Source: CBCXVS01 sp965178525 (GTDB lineage Bacteria; Tectomicrobia; Entotheonellia; Entotheonellales; Entotheonellaceae). From it: a stretch of 20,102 bases of DNA. This document shows positions 1-7,773 of the stretch, one piece after another (the first letter of the stretch is position 1; each line of letters opens with the position of its first letter). The DNA lies in assembly GCA_965178525.1 (NCBI GenBank), contig CBCXVS010000125.1:1-20102 (forward strand), given 5' to 3'. The notes under the pieces are model-generated. The model was not told where the DNA came from. It saw nothing but the letters and a program-made list of their open reading frames with translations, and made no database searches. Made by a program: the position numbers and the translations under genes.

Positions 1-1199
1 AAAATGAAATCCCATTCAACGCCGATCAAGACTATTACAACCCGTATGCCCTGAATCTGGTGGAAACGCAGAGCCTCGAGGCAGCGGCACAGATGTATAT
101 CTGCGAAGAAAAGGTCGAGCGGATTTTTCTGGTGGATGGAAAAGACTACCGAGGACGCCGAGTACAGCAAGGCGAAAAGCGTTTGGTTGCGCTCCATGGC
201 GTGGCGACGCGAACGCCGTTTGATAAGCGTATTGCCGAGGCGCGGGGTGGGCTGGTGACGGTGGCGTCGACGAGACAATATCCGAATCAAACGCCGCAGT
301 TTATCGTTGGCCTCAAACAGTGGAATGACCAAAACGGGGTGGTCGTCGTCGGGATGCTGGCCTCGCTTTTTGAAGCGAGTCAACGGATCGACAAAAGCCA
401 TCGCGACGTCAAAGCCAACCGCATGGAGCCCAAATCGGACCACGATGATCGCTGGCGAGCGGCGCAGTACGTCCATGAGCTTTTCGACACGGAAAGTCCG
501 GACGCGTGGTATGCCTACTACGCGGGCGCTGAGGTGGAAGTCAAAGGGGGTCTGGTCAAACGGGGACAGACGGTAGAGGTCGGTGGGGCGATGGTGGGCA
601 ATCTGCAACGGAACCTCTCGTTCTTTGGGCTTGGGGAATCCGGCCTCGATCGGGGCAAAGGGGTCTACAGTCGTTTTACCCAGCTGGCTCAACAATATTA
701 TCCTGACGCCGCGAAGGCATCCCCCGCGTGGGCGGAGGTCTTCAACAAGGGTTATGTGCAGGACGTGCTGCAACAATTTCCGGAGCTGGCGCAGGCGGAC
801 CCCACGCTTCCGACCTTTGCGGTGGGCAAACAAGAACCGCAGGAATGGACCTACAGCATTGCCTTTTCAGTGGGCGAGGAGGCGTTTCCCCGCGAGAGCA
901 AAATGGTCTTAGACAACAGATGTGAACAAATTATCCGGATGGGCGATGCGCGCCTTGAAATCCACGGTTATACCGATTCTTTTGGTTCTGAGGAAAGCAA
1001 CTTGGAACTCTCTCAGCGTCGGGGCGAGACGGTATATAATTGGTTGAAGGACAAACTTGGCGACGCTTTTCCCACCCAGGTACGCGTGATTCCACATGGG
1101 GAGAGTGCGCTGTTGGTTCAAGATCAGGTTCAAGGCCAGTATGTCGAGGCGTTGAGGGCGCGGAATCGTCGTGTGGTGCTGAAAATTTTCCCGCTGTAA
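1..1199 (+). CDS. Substrate-binding-like/OmpA C-terminal domain fusion protein, 5' partial
   Basis: The frame is open from base 3 at the left edge, so the true start lies upstream; a GTG at 60 is only an internal valine candidate. The last ~115 residues (from about 860) form an OmpA/MotB-like peptidoglycan-binding domain, with the signature IHGYTDSFGSEESNLELSQR and a terminal ARNRRVVL. Family knowledge places the TD aspartate and the NRR arginine at the diaminopimelate-binding site. The ~270 residues before it resemble a periplasmic binding-protein fold of the phosphate/NitT type, as in annotated 'substrate-binding/OmpA' fusions; that part is my weaker inference. The protein would sit in the periplasm attached to the cell wall. 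It ends in TAA, and a coiled-coil gene follows on the same strand after 194 bases. OmpA domain: sure. N-terminal fold: tentative. Confidence 0.8.
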   Translation, partial: NEIPFNADQDYYNPYALNLVETQSLEAAAQMYICEEKVERIFLVDGKDYRGRRVQQGEKRLVALHGVATRTPFDKRIAEARGGLVTVASTRQYPNQTPQFIVGLKQWNDQNGVVVVGMLASLFEASQRIDKSHRDVKANRMEPKSDHDDRWRAAQYVHELFDTESPDAWYAYYAGAEVEVKGGLVKRGQTVEVGGAMVGNLQRNLSFFGLGESGLDRGKGVYSRFTQLAQQYYPDAAKASPAWAEVFNKGYVQDVLQQFPELAQADPTLPTFAVGKQEPQEWTYSIAFSVGEEAFPRESKMVLDNRCEQIIRMGDARLEIHGYTDSFGSEESNLELSQRRGETVYNWLKDKLGDAFPTQVRVIPHGESALLVQDQVQGQYVEALRARNRRVVLKIFPL

Positions 1200-1224
1200 G
1201 GACATAGGCAAAATTACCTGTATA

Positions 1225-1241
1225 TTTTTCCGCCGGAAAAA
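1225..1241. promoter_or_regulatory. Perfect 7-bp inverted repeat between the OmpA-fusion and coiled-coil genes
   Basis: TTTTTCC, a GCC spacer, then GGAAAAA, 26 bases after the stop of the first gene. No run of T follows on the plus strand, so it is a poor intrinsic terminator. It could be a protein-binding dyad or a weak 3'-end hairpin. I see no convincing -35/-10 pair in the rest of the gap up to 1393. Confidence 0.3.
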
Positions 1242-1393
1242 GGTATAACCATAACGATGCCTGGGTATTTTAACGCGTCATGTCAAGTAAATTTTCGTGA
1301 GGAGTCGTAACCTGCCAAACCGCAACCTATATCCATGGTTCGTTCGTAGATTCGACATATCATCATGAACCCGAGTCGCTTCAGGAGATCAAC

Positions 1394-2170
1394 ATGGCAG
1401 ATCGCGCCACACAATCCGATACCCATATTGACCAGATGCGCGAGTTGATGTTTGGCCCGCAGATTCGAGAATTCCGTTATCGACTCGAACAGCTTGAATC
1501 GACTCTGGCGCTTTTTCAAGAAGGTAGCCGAAAGCGTGTCGATGAACTCAATGATAACATCCTCAGCGAGTTGCATACGGCGGTGTCGTCCTCGGACAAG
1601 AAAATCAGAGGACTCGATGCGAAGACGGGTGAAGAGCGAGCGGATCTGCGTGCGCAGGTGGAACAACTTGATGAGAACGTCACCGCCCGGCTCGATAAAC
1701 TTGAGACCGAATTGACAACCTTTCAAGAAGAGAGTCGCAAGCGCTTCGACACGCTCCATGAAAATCTCACCAGTTCGCTGAACGGAGCCATTGAGGCTTC
1801 AGATAAGCGGATGCAAGCCATCGCATCGAAAGTGCAAAACGAGGAAGCTGACCTGCGTAAGCAAGCCCGACGCACAGAGGAAAAGTTGGAAGTTCGTTTC
1901 CAATCGCTCAACGAAGAACTCGAGTCGAATGCCGCCCATATACGCAACGAACTGGTACAAATCAGAAAAGGGGTGAAAGACGAGCTGCAGGGGCTGAGCA
2001 TGAAACTCTCCGAGGAACTCAATAAGCGTTTTCGTGAGGTGCGGGACTCAAAAGTGTCGAAGGATGACATTTCCGAGATTCTCTTCGAATTCGGGATGCG
2101 CATCAAAGGGATGGATTTTGTCAGTGATGTGCCGCAACTTCCGGCCGCTCGGGAGGCTAGCGACGACTAG
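1394..2170 (+). CDS. Coiled-coil protein with a 69-residue tandem repeat, function unknown
   Basis: This 258-residue protein has no signal peptide or membrane segment. The start is supported by AGGAG at 1383-1387, six bases before the ATG. Residues ~30-215 are charged, heptad-like helix. Residues 34-102 and 103-171 are diverged copies of one another: LESTLALFQEGSRKR recurs as LETELTTFQEESRKR, and EERADLRAQVEQ recurs as NEEADLRKQARR, always offset by 69. The C-terminal ~40 residues (SKDDISEILFEFGMRIKG) leave the repeat and may be a small folded or partner-binding segment. The gene follows the OmpA-fusion gene on the same strand and ends in TAG. I do not recognise the family. A cytoplasmic scaffold or oligomerising partner is possible but unsupported beyond the coiled coil. 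Confidence 0.8.
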   Translation: MADRATQSDTHIDQMRELMFGPQIREFRYRLEQLESTLALFQEGSRKRVDELNDNILSELHTAVSSSDKKIRGLDAKTGEERADLRAQVEQLDENVTARLDKLETELTTFQEESRKRFDTLHENLTSSLNGAIEASDKRMQAIASKVQNEEADLRKQARRTEEKLEVRFQSLNEELESNAAHIRNELVQIRKGVKDELQGLSMKLSEELNKRFREVRDSKVSKDDISEILFEFGMRIKGMDFVSDVPQLPAAREASDD

Positions 2171-2242
2171 TCCGAAGTTCCTCCCGTGATTCGGCGACAA
2201 CTTGTTGAAATAAAAACTTAAAAGCCTGAAACGAATTGACCT

Positions 2243-2425
2243 TTGTTCCCATGTAAATCGCAAAATTTTCGCTCCTATTCTGCCACATGGGCTTGCCATC
2301 GTCTGCAAACGTATGACCATAAGCCATGTCGTTTCAGGAGGTTGGATTGTTCCCCTGTAAATGGACTTTTGAATTGGGCTAACCTGTTGATCTACTTAAC
2401 CCTCCGCCTATTCTGCCAGGGGAAC
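2243..2425. repeat. Paired repeats resembling a relic insertion-sequence end
   Basis: Two motifs occur twice in the same order. TTGTTCCC(A/C)TGTAAAT lies at 2243-2258 and 2347-2362 with one mismatch. CCTATTCTGCCA lies at 2274-2285 and 2407-2418, identical. In addition GTTCCCCTG (2349-2357) is the exact inverse of CAGGGGAAC (2417-2425). Several spaced repeats near an end are typical of IS21-like transposons (family knowledge). No transposase is present, so this would be a deletion relic. The right border falls where the antitoxin-like reading frame loses its similarity. IS family assignment is tentative. Between 2171 and 2242 I see nothing else. Confidence 0.45.
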
Positions 2426-2603
2426 TTCGGTCTAGACTATGTTTATATTTCCTCTCAAACTCGAGTACCTGATCTTGATATGTAGCAATCTTTTTATCGA
2501 TTTGTTCTAGTGCTAATGCTTTGATGGCCGAGGCAACATCCTTATAGAGGCCAGATGTGACCATTACTTGAGCGACCTTTTCTAGTACATCTTATGCGGT
2601 CAT
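2379..2603 (-). pseudogene. Broken antitoxin-like gene (early stop, lost 3' end)
   Basis: A strong SD site (AGGAGG, 2614-2609) precedes ATG at 2603-2601. Codon 4 is TAA (2594-2592). The same frame then continues with KVAQVMVTSGLYKDVASAI and KKIATYQDQVLEFERKY. This matches the small antitoxin-like family with a 'YKD..SA+..LA..Q...KI..Y......FE+KY' pattern, often found beside DUF6516/TumE-type toxins (from memory, not searched). After residues HSLDRS the usual acidic C-terminal half is replaced by sequence belonging to the adjacent repeat, and the frame ends at 2379. The next in-frame ATG (2564) has no good SD. No toxin gene is visible nearby. Both lesions argue for a dead gene. Family call is moderate; pseudogene status is fairly sure. 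Confidence 0.6.
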
Positions 2604-2698
2604 TGGTTCCTCCTGTAACAGCTCACTACTCATGAGCTTACTGTCTTGAGACTCAAGAACAACATATGCGAACCTGCAAAGCATTTCTTTGATTCATA

Positions 2699-2730
2699 GG
2701 GGAACGGAAAATAAATCGGTCCCCTTTTTT
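2699..2730 (+). terminator. Candidate rho-independent terminator
   Basis: The arm GGGGAACG (2699-2706) pairs with CGGTCCCC (2717-2724) except for one A-G mismatch, and T6 follows at 2725-2730. The polarity is plus, but no intact plus-strand gene lies just upstream, so it may be left from a gene now lost. It also stands between the restriction endonuclease stop and the antitoxin-like relic. The region 2604-2778 holds no other feature I can support except a short dyad CTTGAGACTCAAG at 2645-2657. Confidence 0.45.
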
Positions 2731-2778
2731 GTTTTTCGCATTTTTCCTAGGTTAGACGATCTCCTACGGTCGATACGT

Positions 2779-3744
2779 TCACCCACTCATACCAACGCGC
2801 GATAGGAGGTTCTCGCGGAAATCTTCCCACTCGTGTGAGCTTTCATCAGTGATGCGATCAATGTGGTAGAATCGATCAGTTGATGGAGATTCTTGTTGGG
2901 CAATCCCCATATTCAGCTCCGTAACACCGACCATTGTCCAGCATTCAACATACCCTTCTTGCCTAGCCTTCTGGTGGCTTTTCTCGGCTTCACCGATCCG
3001 ATTGTGAATATTAGAATTATCCCTTCCACCTTTGATTTCAATCGCTACAAGGTTTCGGGATCTTCCGGATGGCAGCTCTTCACGAATGCAGATATCGGGG
3101 TCACTCGCAAATTCAACCCGAACCCGACGACCTGCCGCATTTTCGAGCTCTAGCGCTCTTTCACCTGCTGTAACCACCGCCGGGGAAAGTATAGTACTTA
3201 TGAGATGGAAAACCCTTCGAGTAGCGCGATCACCCAAAACATTGAGGGCGCCACCCCGTAACTGGGGTCCCAGTGTCAACAGAGTGAGTTCATGAACGGA
3301 CTCATGGGAAAGCTCCCCAACACCCTTAACCAGCCGCTCTGCACTGTCACAGAGCATTTGGCAAAAACCGAGGAGGCGAGATGCGTTTGATTGGGACAGA
3401 CGACGACCCTCCTCCATTGGCTTGAAACGAGCGAAGCCATAATCACGGCCATAGAATTTTTTTTGCGAAAATCCAAGCAAAAGCCGATAGTACCCCGGCA
3501 AGGCCGGACGCTCTGTCAACACATATGGCATAGGAAAAACGATTTCTCCACGAAGGCCCCATCCCGCTACCTTTTGGAGTCCCGCAACGGAAACAAGCTC
3601 CACCAGCTCTCTGTCGATTCTAACGATCTCCAGATTCGCTACTGTAGAAAGTAAAGCCTCTAATAGATACGTCCTACGGACGTCCTGTAGCCGATGATAA
3701 AAAGTGATCTGCAGGTCAGGTTCAGGAACCCTGAATTCACTCAC
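2779..3744 (-). CDS. Type II restriction endonuclease, XcyI/Cfr9I family
   Basis: The product has 321 residues from a GTG at 3744-3742. I prefer this over the longer in-frame starts at 3816 and 3762 because GGAGGG (3757-3752) lies seven bases upstream, it begins four bases after the methyltransferase stop, and the resulting N-terminus (SEFRVPEPDLQITF) resembles the family's. Family signatures from memory are GLRGEIVFPMP and GYYRLLLGFSQKKFY. The nuclease core is PD-(D/E)XK-like: FASDPDICI, then VAIEIKGG, with likely catalytic D217, E236 and K238. Family members R.XcyI and R.Cfr9I cut CCCGGG, so that is the predicted site. The upstream gene encodes the matching methyltransferase. Codon composition looks less GC-rich than in the operon at 5098-13388, which suggests horizontal acquisition. 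Confidence 0.88.
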   Translation of the reverse strand: MSEFRVPEPDLQITFYHRLQDVRRTYLLEALLSTVANLEIVRIDRELVELVSVAGLQKVAGWGLRGEIVFPMPYVLTERPALPGYYRLLLGFSQKKFYGRDYGFARFKPMEEGRRLSQSNASRLLGFCQMLCDSAERLVKGVGELSHESVHELTLLTLGPQLRGGALNVLGDRATRRVFHLISTILSPAVVTAGERALELENAAGRRVRVEFASDPDICIREELPSGRSRNLVAIEIKGGRDNSNIHNRIGEAEKSHQKARQEGYVECWTMVGVTELNMGIAQQESPSTDRFYHIDRITDESSHEWEDFRENLLSRVGMSG

Positions 3745-3748
3745 ATCG

Positions 3749-4615
3749 CTACCCTCCGTCATGCGTGAACAGTAGCTGTTCGGTCTTCCGAATGCGCTCC
3801 ACCGCCATCTTGACATACCCTAAATTCAGTTCGATACCAACATACTTCCTGTGCTGTTGCTCGCAAACAACGCCTACAGTTCCTGATCCGAAGAAGGGAT
3901 CCAAGACCCAGTTTCCAGGTTGTGAACCTGCCAAGATACAGGGTTCAATAAGCTTAGGGGGGAAGGTCGCGAAGTGAACTCCCAAGAAAGGTTCAGTTGA
4001 GATAGACCAAAGAGTTCGGCGATTCCTACCATTGCTTTCACGGACACTCTGGAAATCATAATAATATCTCAAAGATTTAGAGAACAGGAAGATGTACTCA
4101 TGGCACCTCGTTGGCCTGTCCTTAACGCTCTCCGGCATGCAGTTTGGCTTTTCCCAGATGATATCACTGCGAAGATACCAACCTGCCTGTTGCATAGCCA
4201 AGGCTAACCGCCAAGGTATTCCGATGAGGTCCTTTGGCTTTAGACCCTTTGGGGTCTTTGCACGATAAGGCATAGCTCGTACTGGGTTCTTTTTATCTGT
4301 CGCTCGGTAACCTCTGTTGCCGCTAGTATAGCTGTCTCCAATATTCAGCCAAAGCGTACCATCATCCGCCAACACGCGTCGAATCTGCTCGAACACATCG
4401 ACCAGACGGCCAATATACTCTTCCGGGTCATCCTCGGCACCGATCTGCCCGTCGGCACTGTAGTCGCGCAACCCCCAATACGGAGGTGACGTGACACAGC
4501 ATCGGAAGAAGTTCCTGGGGAGACGCCCAAGAAGTACTTCGGCATCTCCATGGAAAACCATGGATTCTGTGATACCAGTGCTGTAGCTCGCTTGCGATTC
4601 ACAAACGAATTCCAT
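3749..4615 (-). CDS. DNA cytosine-N4 methyltransferase of an XcyI/Cfr9I-type system
   Basis: The product has 288 residues. ATG at 4615 is chosen because AAAAGGA (4629-4623) lies seven bases upstream; a TTG at 4621 is an alternative. Motif IV TSPPYW (residues 42-47) is the form typical of N4-cytosine methyltransferases. The S-adenosylmethionine-binding motif I, DPFFGSGT (residues 239-246), comes after it, giving the beta-class motif order. Further recognisable segments are GTLWLNIGDSY, IGIPWRLALAMQQAGWYLRSDIIW and RKYVGIELN. It should methylate a cytosine in CCCGGG and protect host DNA from the endonuclease encoded immediately downstream. No controller (C) protein gene is visible; methyltransferase-first order may itself help safe establishment (inference). 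It ends in TAG. Confidence 0.9.
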   Translation of the reverse strand: MEFVCESQASYSTGITESMVFHGDAEVLLGRLPRNFFRCCVTSPPYWGLRDYSADGQIGAEDDPEEYIGRLVDVFEQIRRVLADDGTLWLNIGDSYTSGNRGYRATDKKNPVRAMPYRAKTPKGLKPKDLIGIPWRLALAMQQAGWYLRSDIIWEKPNCMPESVKDRPTRCHEYIFLFSKSLRYYYDFQSVRESNGRNRRTLWSISTEPFLGVHFATFPPKLIEPCILAGSQPGNWVLDPFFGSGTVGVVCEQQHRKYVGIELNLGYVKMAVERIRKTEQLLFTHDGG

Positions 4616-4708
4616 ACTCAAGTCCTTTTCTAGGCACTACTGTCAACATATCAACCGGCAACTCTATCAGGACGGGGGCTATAATGTCCTATGCCTAACG
4701 CTGTGCTT

Positions 4709-4725
4709 GACAGCATCTTGCTGTC
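4709..4725. other. Perfect 7-bp hairpin GACAGCA-TCT-TGCTGTC
   Basis: It lies in the gene-free stretch between the methyltransferase start (4615) and the small broken ORF (end 4881), about 95 bases upstream of the methyltransferase ATG. No T run follows on either strand, so it is not a typical intrinsic terminator. An operator or transcript-end role is possible. I see nothing else supportable in 4616-4880. Confidence 0.35.
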
Positions 4726-4880
4726 GGCGCCGCGCGACAAGCCCTATGAGATTTGTGGCAAAAGAGCACAACCACGCGGTGATACATTCCCTGCCTGCAC
4801 CGCGTCCCTCCGCATTCGCGGACTATACGGTGGGGATGCGTCGTGGGCAACCAGACATAATACATAACGGCATAGAGCCG

Positions 4881-5053
4881 TCACGCATAATTCCACTCGT
4901 GCACATTATCGAAGGGCACGTGGTAACAACCAGGCTTGGTACAGACCTCCAGCCCTGTGAGGTCACAAGCAGGGACATGCTCAAGGCCAAGGTGTGCCGG
5001 ATGTGCTCCATCAGTTCCTGGGACAGCGGGGTATCGGTTGCATGTGGGCTCAT
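4881..5053 (-). pseudogene. Small ORF with a one-base frameshift, function unknown
   Basis: ATG at 5053 has a near-consensus AGGAGG (5064-5059) five bases upstream, 44 bases after the exonuclease stop, so it looks like the last gene of the same operon. The first frame reads MSPHATDTPLSQELMEHIRH. Near 4985 the protein-like sequence moves to the next frame and continues LEHVPACDLTGLEVCTKPGC then YHVPFDNVHEWNYA to a TGA at 4883-4881. Restoring one C in the GCC|TTG stretch would give a continuous ~57-residue protein with three cysteines. Without correction the first frame runs on to 4823 with unconvincing sequence. I do not recognise the family. The lesion could be real or a sequencing error. Confidence 0.45.
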
Positions 5054-5097
5054 ACCGTCCTCCTGTCATACTCCAACCGGCGCCAACTGCTTGAGCG

Positions 5098-5829
5098 CTA
5101 AACATGTCCCACGGCCGTCTGCCGCTTGATCACCCGGGAAACCGGATGCACGCCTGAAGTCAAACGCGGAATCAGCGTTTTAAACACATCAGCCGTGATC
5201 CGCGCATCGCCCCGAGCCGTATGGCGGCCGCGAATGTCGACGTGACATAACGCCGCCACTTCTTCCAGTGTATAATGACCCCAGCGACCACTGACCGCGA
5301 GGTACAGCATCATCGTGTCCAACCAGGGATGTTGCAAGCGGCACAGGAACTGTTGCTGCAGCGTCTTATTGAGAAAGCGGATATCAAACGGCACATGGTG
5401 GCCGACGACGACACTAGTCCCAATGAACCGCACCACGTCGGGAAGCACGTCGGCAATGACGGGGGCGTCGGCGACGTCCGCATCGGTAATCTGATGGATG
5501 GCGGTGGATGCCGGCGGAATGGGCCGTTGGGGATTGATGAAGGTATTGAACTCCCGCCCGGTGGGCTCCAGTCCCTGCAACTCGATTAAGGAAATCGAGA
5601 CCATTTCGTCACCCGCATAGGCTTGCAAGCCGGTCGTTTCGGTATCGATGACGACGAAACGCGTGCGGACCACCGGTGTCCGGATCAGGTGCTGCGTCTT
5701 GAGGTCTCGGAGACGGTCGTGCACGGCTCGCCGGCGAGGATCAGCCAACAGTATGTCAAACTGGCGCTGCCGCCAGAAACGGAGCCGCAGACTGGCGATG
5801 AAGTCCCCAAGGTTGTCGTTGCCTCGCAT
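5098..5829 (-). CDS. DnaQ-like 3'-5' exonuclease (DEDDh family)
   Basis: The product has 243 residues. ATG at 5829 has AGGAGA seven bases upstream. The three exonuclease motifs are in order: VVIDTETTGL (D62, E64), GHHVPFDIRFLN (D149) and RHTARGDARITADVF (H203, D208), giving the DEDDh set of metal ligands and catalytic histidine. It is thus a PolC/DNA polymerase III epsilon-type exonuclease. The ~50-residue N-terminal extension rich in Arg (LRLRFWRQRQFD) marks the stand-alone subgroup often found next to cNMP/CBS/DUF294 proteins, as here, 45 bases downstream of that gene (established co-occurrence, from memory). Its substrate is unknown; it need not be the replicative proofreader. It ends in TAG. 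Confidence 0.88.
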   Translation of the reverse strand: MRGNDNLGDFIASLRLRFWRQRQFDILLADPRRRAVHDRLRDLKTQHLIRTPVVRTRFVVIDTETTGLQAYAGDEMVSISLIELQGLEPTGREFNTFINPQRPIPPASTAIHQITDADVADAPVIADVLPDVVRFIGTSVVVGHHVPFDIRFLNKTLQQQFLCRLQHPWLDTMMLYLAVSGRWGHYTLEEVAALCHVDIRGRHTARGDARITADVFKTLIPRLTSGVHPVSRVIKRQTAVGHV

Positions 5830-5874
5830 GCCGTCGTCTCCTGTTCAGAACGCTGCCCGCTTTAGCCGATAGGC

Positions 5875-7767
5875 TCACTCCAAATAGAACGTGGCGCCGA
5901 ATGTCTCCTGCAGCCGGTCCTGTAAACGCTTCACGATCCGCATGGCCAGGCGCAGCTTGGCACGACTCTGCTCTGTCAAGGTTTTGGGGTCCAACAGCGT
6001 GTCAATCGGCAGGCCCGCACGGGCCTGGCCGATTTGATGCGCCAGTAGGTGATCGAGCAGCGCTTCATAGGCGTCGCTAACCGAGGTGCTGAACGCTTCG
6101 GGTAATGCGCCGGCGCGGACCAGCGCCTCCAAGCGATCGCTCGTATTGGGTGACGAGATGCCCGCCCGCAGCGCAAAGATGCGGGTGGCGTCGGCAATGA
6201 GCCGCATGCCATTGCGCTTCAGATCGATGTGCGCGCCCGAGGCATCGCGGGTGGTGGCGACGAGTTGGTGAAAAAACCCGAGGGCAGGCCGCCCTCTCGC
6301 ATCATCTGCCGTCATCCGCTGCAGCCAGCGCGGATGGGCTTGCACCGTCGGCAAGACGTGACGCCACAAAGCGGCGGTGAGGGTGTCGTCCCCGTACAGG
6401 GTATCGAAGTCGAACATGGTCGTCGACCAGCGCGCCACCTCTTCGGTGGGGCGCTCAGCCAGTGCGGCAATGTGCGTTTGCCACGCGCTGAGGGTATGGC
6501 GATACACCGGGTTGCGGGCCATGACATGGCCGAGACAGAGCGGGTAGCCGATCTGATCCAGGTTCGCGTTTAGGCTCTGACTAAAATACGCAAACCAACG
6601 CTGTACCGCCGCGTGCTGCGACGCCGGCACATCGGCAATAATCAGGCCATTGTCCTGGTCGGGATTTAACAGCATCTCCTTGCGGCCGCCGGAGCCCATG
6701 ATGATGACGGCAAATGGGGCTGGCGGGTGGCCATGGCCCTGTTGCTGCATCTCGTGCAGCGTCAGATCAATCGCCCGGCGCTGAATGGCGAGATGGGTTT
6801 CGCTCAAGAACCGCACCGCCGTACGGGCCCATTGATTCGCCTCCCGGATCTGTGCCGCCTCTTCTGCCAGCCGAGACCGCACCGCGGCCAGTTCGCCGAG
6901 GCTATTCGCCGCCGCGATATGGGGGGCCAATGTCCCGGGTGAGGCCATGAGCGTCCGCAAGATATCGGTTTGCGACACCACACCGAGGGGAACCTCCTGG
7001 TCGACCACGACCACGTATTTCGCTCCCTGGTGTTGTTGAATGTCTTGCACCTTCCACAGCGGTGTATCGGGCTCGACCGTCTGCGGCGGGCGGCAGGCCG
7101 TGTCGATGATGGGGTCGTGCGGCTGCGCCTCTTGCAGCAGCACTGCGTCGGCCAGGTCGGCCTGGGTCAGCATGCCCACGAGTTTGTGGTCATGGTCCGT
7201 GACGACCAGACTGCCAATATGGCGCTCACGCATCAGGATCAGGGCCTGCCGTAGCGGCATGTCCGGAGGGCAGGCGGCAACGGGAGCGGTCATGATGCCG
7301 CGCACGGGTTGCGCCAAGGCGCCACTGTTGACCTCATGCGTGGGGATAAGTTCGCGTAGCTTGTCCGCCATGAGGTGGTGCAGACAATTGCACAGAGACG
7401 GGTAGTCCAGCTCCAACTGGCCCAGGGACTCGGCGGCAATGCCCAAGAGGACGCAATCGGTGACCGCCTCGGCCGTGGCGTTCAAGGTGGTGCGGTCAAA
7501 ATAACTCCCCAGGCCGAGCACGTCCCCCAGCTGCACGTCGCTTCCCTCACCGCCTTGCCAACGCTGGCGCATGCGCCCGGCATAAAGCAGGTAGACGACA
7601 TTCCCAAACGCTTCGCCGGCTCGAAACAAAGTCGCACCCGCCTCGACATGATAGATGTCGGCCGCGGCCACCATCGCCTCCAAGATGGGCCGGTCCAATG
7701 CTTGTAAGCTTGGGTTCTGCGCCAACACCTCAATCGGGCTAGCCATGGCGGGCTGGGCTTCGGTCAT
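5875..7767 (-). CDS. Cyclic-nucleotide-binding/CBS/DUF294 nucleotidyltransferase-like protein
   Basis: The 630-residue protein has four parts: a cNMP-binding (Crp-type) domain at ~20-135, a CBS pair at ~155-285 (VRGIMTAPVAACPPDMPLRQ..., then LGVVSQTDILRTL), a DUF294 putative nucleotidyltransferase at ~300-430, and a DUF294 C-terminal helical domain to the end. The nucleotidyltransferase motif is GSGGRKE (358-364) followed by NPDQDNG with D370 and D372, as in GlnD-like enzymes. It probably senses cyclic nucleotides and adenylates and may modify a partner, but the substrate of this family is not known to me. It starts six bases after the dppF-like stop (AAGGA upstream of ATG 7767) and precedes the exonuclease gene, so it is co-transcribed with both. 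Length fits the family. Confidence 0.9.
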   Translation of the reverse strand: MTEAQPAMASPIEVLAQNPSLQALDRPILEAMVAAADIYHVEAGATLFRAGEAFGNVVYLLYAGRMRQRWQGGEGSDVQLGDVLGLGSYFDRTTLNATAEAVTDCVLLGIAAESLGQLELDYPSLCNCLHHLMADKLRELIPTHEVNSGALAQPVRGIMTAPVAACPPDMPLRQALILMRERHIGSLVVTDHDHKLVGMLTQADLADAVLLQEAQPHDPIIDTACRPPQTVEPDTPLWKVQDIQQHQGAKYVVVVDQEVPLGVVSQTDILRTLMASPGTLAPHIAAANSLGELAAVRSRLAEEAAQIREANQWARTAVRFLSETHLAIQRRAIDLTLHEMQQQGHGHPPAPFAVIIMGSGGRKEMLLNPDQDNGLIIADVPASQHAAVQRWFAYFSQSLNANLDQIGYPLCLGHVMARNPVYRHTLSAWQTHIAALAERPTEEVARWSTTMFDFDTLYGDDTLTAALWRHVLPTVQAHPRWLQRMTADDARGRPALGFFHQLVATTRDASGAHIDLKRNGMRLIADATRIFALRAGISSPNTSDRLEALVRAGALPEAFSTSVSDAYEALLDHLLAHQIGQARAGLPIDTLLDPKTLTEQSRAKLRLAMRIVKRLQDRLQETFGATFYLE

Positions 7768-7773
7768 GCAGTG

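Noticed and set aside
4641..4646. TTGACA on the minus strand upstream of the methyltransferase
   Set aside because: A perfect -35 box, but no acceptable -10 at 16-18 bases; the position would fall on the ribosome-binding site.
4707..5129. 140-codon plus-strand ORF
   Set aside because: Overlaps the broken small ORF and the exonuclease end; Arg/Ser/Cys-rich without domain or SD.
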